Of a DNA stretch of 8,323 nucleotides, positions 6,298-8,323 are shown one piece after another. The stretch comes from Pseudothermotoga sp. (GTDB taxonomy: Bacteria > Thermotogota > Thermotogae > Thermotogales > DSM-5069): positions 1-8,323 of the forward strand of contig JAPYWY010000061.1 of assembly GCA_028276125.1 (NCBI GenBank). The letters are read 5' to 3'. Every line of letters starts with the position of its first letter. Position 1 is the first letter of the stretch. A program made the translations under genes and the position numbers. The notes under the pieces were generated by a model. It ran no database searches. It saw only the letters and a program-made list of their open reading frames with translations, and was not told the DNA's origin.

Positions 6298-7076
6298 TGA
6301 GTTTTCTCGAACTCTATCAAAGGTCCCTCTTGGCTGGGATCTTGACGGCCATTTCGACTGCTATCATGGGCGTTTATGTCGTCTTCAGAAGGATGGCGTT
6401 CTTTGGTGATGCGATCGCCCACGTTGGTTTCGCCGCGGCGGCGATCGGTGTGATCTTAGGTTTCTCGAGTTTCTTCAGTGCATTGATCCTTTGTGTGCTG
6501 GTCTCTCTCTTACTCGGAAGGATTTCTCGAAGAAGCTTGGGCGAAGATGCGGCGATCGGCGTTCTCTTCTCTTTGACCATGGCTGTTGGCATCGTCCTAT
6601 TTTCCGTTGCGAAGAAGCAACGAAGCTTAACATCACAGCTTTTTGGCGATGTTCTCACTGTGACCAACAGCGATCTGTTGTATCTTTTGATGATCACGGG
6701 CATCGTTGTTTTTTTCAACATCTTTTTCAAGGATGCCTTAGTTCATTTCACGTTCGACGAAGATTTTACCAGACTGATGCGACCAAAGATAGATCTTGTT
6801 TACCAGCTCTTCTTGGTGATCCTCGCAATCAGCGTGGTTGTAGGCGTTCGAACTGTTGGTGTGATACTCGTTTCGGCTTTCTTGATCATTCCAGCTTCGA
6901 CAGCGACCATCTCTCTTAAGGACTACCGTTGGGCCTTCATCTTTGCTCCCTTGCTTTCCTCGATCAGCGTAGTTCTGGGGCTGCTCCTATCCCTCGGCAT
7001 CGATGCACCGCCCGGAGCACTCATGGTTCTCGTTCAAGGTGCGATGTTTTTTGCAGCGCTGTTCTTGAGAAGGTGA
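6294..7076 (+). CDS. znuB: ABC transporter permease, zinc/manganese type
   Basis: The membrane subunit of the metal importer (COG1108, ABC-3 permease family). The 260-residue product has about eight or nine hydrophobic segments. Family marks are FRRMAFFGDAIAHVGFAAAA (31-50), matching the conserved RRM.ffGDa.aHa region, GEDAAIGVLFS (83-93), LFGD (116-119) and VGVRTVGVILVSAFLIIPAS (183-202), matching the usual vG.lLv.aLLi.PAatA. It starts with ATG at 6294, overlapping the znuC stop as ATGA. A second ATG follows at once (6297), and GGTGAAGG lies upstream. The stop TGA at 7074-7076 forms part of the Shine-Dalgarno of the next gene. It pairs with the ATPase directly upstream. The receptor protein must come from elsewhere in the genome or beyond this window. 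Confidence 0.9.
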   Translation: MMSFLELYQRSLLAGILTAISTAIMGVYVVFRRMAFFGDAIAHVGFAAAAIGVILGFSSFFSALILCVLVSLLLGRISRRSLGEDAAIGVLFSLTMAVGIVLFSVAKKQRSLTSQLFGDVLTVTNSDLLYLLMITGIVVFFNIFFKDALVHFTFDEDFTRLMRPKIDLVYQLFLVILAISVVVGVRTVGVILVSAFLIIPASTATISLKDYRWAFIFAPLLSSISVVLGLLLSLGIDAPPGALMVLVQGAMFFAALFLRR

Positions 7077-7080
7077 TGCG

Positions 7081-7470
7081 ATGTTCTTGTTGTCAAAGGA
7101 TTTCGTGTTCGATGCAGCCCACAGGCTGGAAAAGTACAAAGGCAAGTGTGAAAACCTCCACGGTCATACATATCGTCTGCGTGTCACGTTGATTGGACTC
7201 CCAGACGAAGAGGGCATGGTCATGGATTTCGTGGAGCTCAAGCGCTTGGTGAACGAACAAGTGATCTCTTTGTTGGATCACAACTATTTGAACCAGATCA
7301 TTCCTCAGCCGACAGCTGAAAACATAGCCAGATGGGTTTGGAGCAAGCTTGAACCACTCCTGAGGAATGAGAGAAGGAGACTCTACGAAGTGACAGTCTG
7401 GGAAACTGCGGACTCTTTCGTCACGTACAGGGGATCGAACGATGAAGGACGTACAGAGTCAAAGGGATGA
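7081..7470 (+). CDS. queD: COG0720 pterin enzyme: QueD / 6-pyruvoyl-tetrahydropterin synthase family, CExxHGH type
   Basis: A zinc-dependent T-fold enzyme acting on 7,8-dihydroneopterin triphosphate, the product of the folE2 gene that follows. Seen in the 129 residues are the zinc ligands H14 (AAHRL), H27 and H29 (HGH), the nucleophile position C23, the D66-H67 pair (LLDHNYLN), PTAENIA (77-83) and the pterin-binding E108 (VWETADSF). The motif is C-E-N-L-HGH, that is CExxHGH. From my knowledge of the family, plain QueD (6-carboxytetrahydropterin synthase for queuosine) has CxxxHGH and PTPS-III (a FolB bypass for folate) has ExxHGH, while CExxHGH marks enzymes able to do both types of cleavage. 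With folE2 and thyX alongside, a folate role is at least as likely as a queuosine role. The Shine-Dalgarno AAGGTGA ends at the znuB stop, 4 nt before the ATG. The 3' end overlaps folE2 by 29 nt. Confidence 0.9.
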   Translation: MFLLSKDFVFDAAHRLEKYKGKCENLHGHTYRLRVTLIGLPDEEGMVMDFVELKRLVNEQVISLLDHNYLNQIIPQPTAENIARWVWSKLEPLLRNERRRLYEVTVWETADSFVTYRGSNDEGRTESKG

Positions 7471-8218
7471 CAGGAACGTCTATCTGCAGAGAGTCGGGAT
7501 AAGGCATCTTTCCTATCCCATAACGGTAATGGACAAGACCAACGGTTATCAAGACACCGTGGCAAAGATCAACATGTACGTGGATCTGCCCGAGCATTTC
7601 CGTGGAACTCACATGAGCAGGTTCGTGGAAGTCTTGAACAAATACCGTTTGGGAATCGATCCAAAACTCATCAAACAGATGCTCGAAGAGCTGAGGACCA
7701 AATTGAAAGCCTCCACGGCGAGGGTCGAGATAGAGTTCCCGTACTTCGTGGTTAAGAAGGCCCCCGTTTCTGGTCAGAAGAGTTTTCTCAGTTACACCTG
7801 TAGGATCGAAGGACAAAAGACCTTTGAAAAGTACGATTTCCTCGTGGGTGTTGGTGTCCCCATACTCACGCTTTGTCCCTGTTCAAAAGAGATAAGCGAG
7901 CGCGGTGCGCACAACCAACGTGCCGTTGCGTGGATACATATAAGATCCAAGAAGCTGGTTTGGTTCGAGGAGCTCATCGAATACGCGGAACAAGCTGCGA
8001 GTGCGCCGGTCTATACTATACTCAAGAGGCTCGACGAGAAATACATCACCGAAAGGGCATACGACAATCCCCGATTCGTCGAGGACGTGGCAAGGGAAAT
8101 CGCATTGAAACTGAACGCGGATGAGAGGATCTTTTGGTATCGAGTAGAAGTGGAGAGTTTCGAATCGATACACGCTCATAACGCTTACGCGTGTGTGACG
8201 AAGCACAAGGAGGAGTGA
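7442..8218 (+). CDS. folE2: GTP cyclohydrolase IB (GTP cyclohydrolase FolE2)
   Basis: FolE2 (COG1469) converts GTP to 7,8-dihydroneopterin triphosphate, the first step toward folate and queuosine. It is unrelated in detail to FolE (type IA) and works with manganese or iron rather than strictly with zinc. Recognised segments in the 258 residues are VGIRHLSYPITV (18-29), a strongly conserved stretch through residues 48-63 (LPEHFRGTHMSRF), the metal-binding cysteine in LCPCSKEIS (144-152), GAHNQR (155-160) with the conserved histidine, and a C-terminal FESIHAHNAYA with further conserved Glu and His. The length matches the family. The start ATG at 7442 has AGGGGA 7 nt upstream, inside queD, giving a 29-nt overlap and likely translational coupling. 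thyX begins 2 nt after the stop. A FolE2 was characterised early from Thermotoga maritima, which fits the suggested source. Confidence 0.95.
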   Translation: MKDVQSQRDDRNVYLQRVGIRHLSYPITVMDKTNGYQDTVAKINMYVDLPEHFRGTHMSRFVEVLNKYRLGIDPKLIKQMLEELRTKLKASTARVEIEFPYFVVKKAPVSGQKSFLSYTCRIEGQKTFEKYDFLVGVGVPILTLCPCSKEISERGAHNQRAVAWIHIRSKKLVWFEELIEYAEQAASAPVYTILKRLDEKYITERAYDNPRFVEDVAREIALKLNADERIFWYRVEVESFESIHAHNAYACVTKHKEE

Positions 8219-8220
8219 GG

Positions 8221-8323
8221 ATGCACATCGATGTCTTGGACCATGGTTTTGTGGCGTTGATCGATCACATGGGTGACGATACTTCCGTCGTGAGGGCTGC
8301 CAGGATCTGCCATGTGTCACAAC
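8221..8323 (+). CDS. thyX: Flavin-dependent thymidylate synthase ThyX, N-terminal fragment (cut by window end)
   Basis: Only the first 34 codons are present and the frame is open at the window end. The start MHIDVLDHGFVALIDHMGDD followed by TSVVRAARIC closely parallels the N-terminus I remember for the Thermotoga ThyX (MKIDILDKGFVELVDVMG..., then RAAR). ThyX methylates dUMP to dTMP using methylene-tetrahydrofolate, FAD and NADPH, and releases tetrahydrofolate rather than dihydrofolate, so it does not need dihydrofolate reductase for recycling. The catalytic RHRxxSxNxxSxR motif lies beyond the window and cannot be checked. ATG 8221 has a strong AAGGAGG (8207-8213) 7 nt upstream, within the end of folE2, and follows its stop by 2 nt. 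Placement after folE2 and the COG0720 gene links it to folate supply. Confidence 0.85.
   Translation, partial: MHIDVLDHGFVALIDHMGDDTSVVRAARICHVSQ

Noticed and set aside
1..8323. Mobile element, defence system, CRISPR array or RNA gene
   Set aside because: No transposase, integrase, terminal repeats, regularly spaced repeats or tRNA/rRNA-like sequence was seen. All but 65 bp of the window, plus a few bases at the edges and gene junctions, is assigned to coding sequence.

Overview
The window looks like ordinary chromosomal DNA of a thermophilic bacterium, most likely a member of the Thermotogales (Thermotoga/Pseudothermotoga type). The grounds are the close resemblance of several products to my memory of Thermotoga proteins (ThyX, FolE2, the zinc-type ABC pair), frequent TTG/GTG starts with strong Shine-Dalgarno sequences, Lys/Glu/Arg-rich proteins and extremely tight packing. 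This is an inference without a database search. I see no rRNA, tRNA, CRISPR array, insertion sequence or phage gene. The only gene-free stretch is a 65-bp divergent spacer.

There are three blocks. (1) Positions 1-1425, plus strand: a MATE-family efflux transporter whose true start may lie at or before the window edge. (2) Positions 5503 down to 1394, minus strand: a four-gene operon, mrp (Fe-S scaffold-type P-loop ATPase), a fosmidomycin-resistance-like MFS transporter, an AI-2E/PerM-family membrane protein, and an unrecognised protein with a signal peptide, a second membrane segment and a TPR-like tail. Each junction in this block is a 4-base stop/start overlap. The last gene runs 32 bp into the end of the convergent MATE gene. 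(3) Positions 5569-8323, plus strand: znuC-znuB (zinc/manganese-type ABC ATPase and permease), a COG0720 pterin enzyme (queD/PTPS), folE2 (GTP cyclohydrolase IB) and the first 34 codons of thyX, with gaps or overlaps of -29 to +4 bp.

Block 3 makes biochemical sense as a folate/thymidylate operon coupled to metal uptake. FolE2 makes dihydroneopterin triphosphate from GTP. The COG0720 enzyme carries a CExxHGH motif, which I recall as the signature of bifunctional PTPS-I/III enzymes that can bypass FolB. ThyX consumes methylene-tetrahydrofolate. FolE2 is the form of GTP cyclohydrolase that does not depend on zinc, so its linkage to a zinc-type importer hints at metal-responsive control.

The most unusual point is the start of the MFS gene. 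The first ATG (4601) would remove the first transmembrane helix. The frame stays open upstream to an ATA codon at 4679, which has a strong Shine-Dalgarno sequence 6 nt away and overlaps the mrp TAA stop as ATAA. One G-to-A change in an ancestral ATGA overlap would produce exactly this arrangement. I do not see a wholly undescribed system here.
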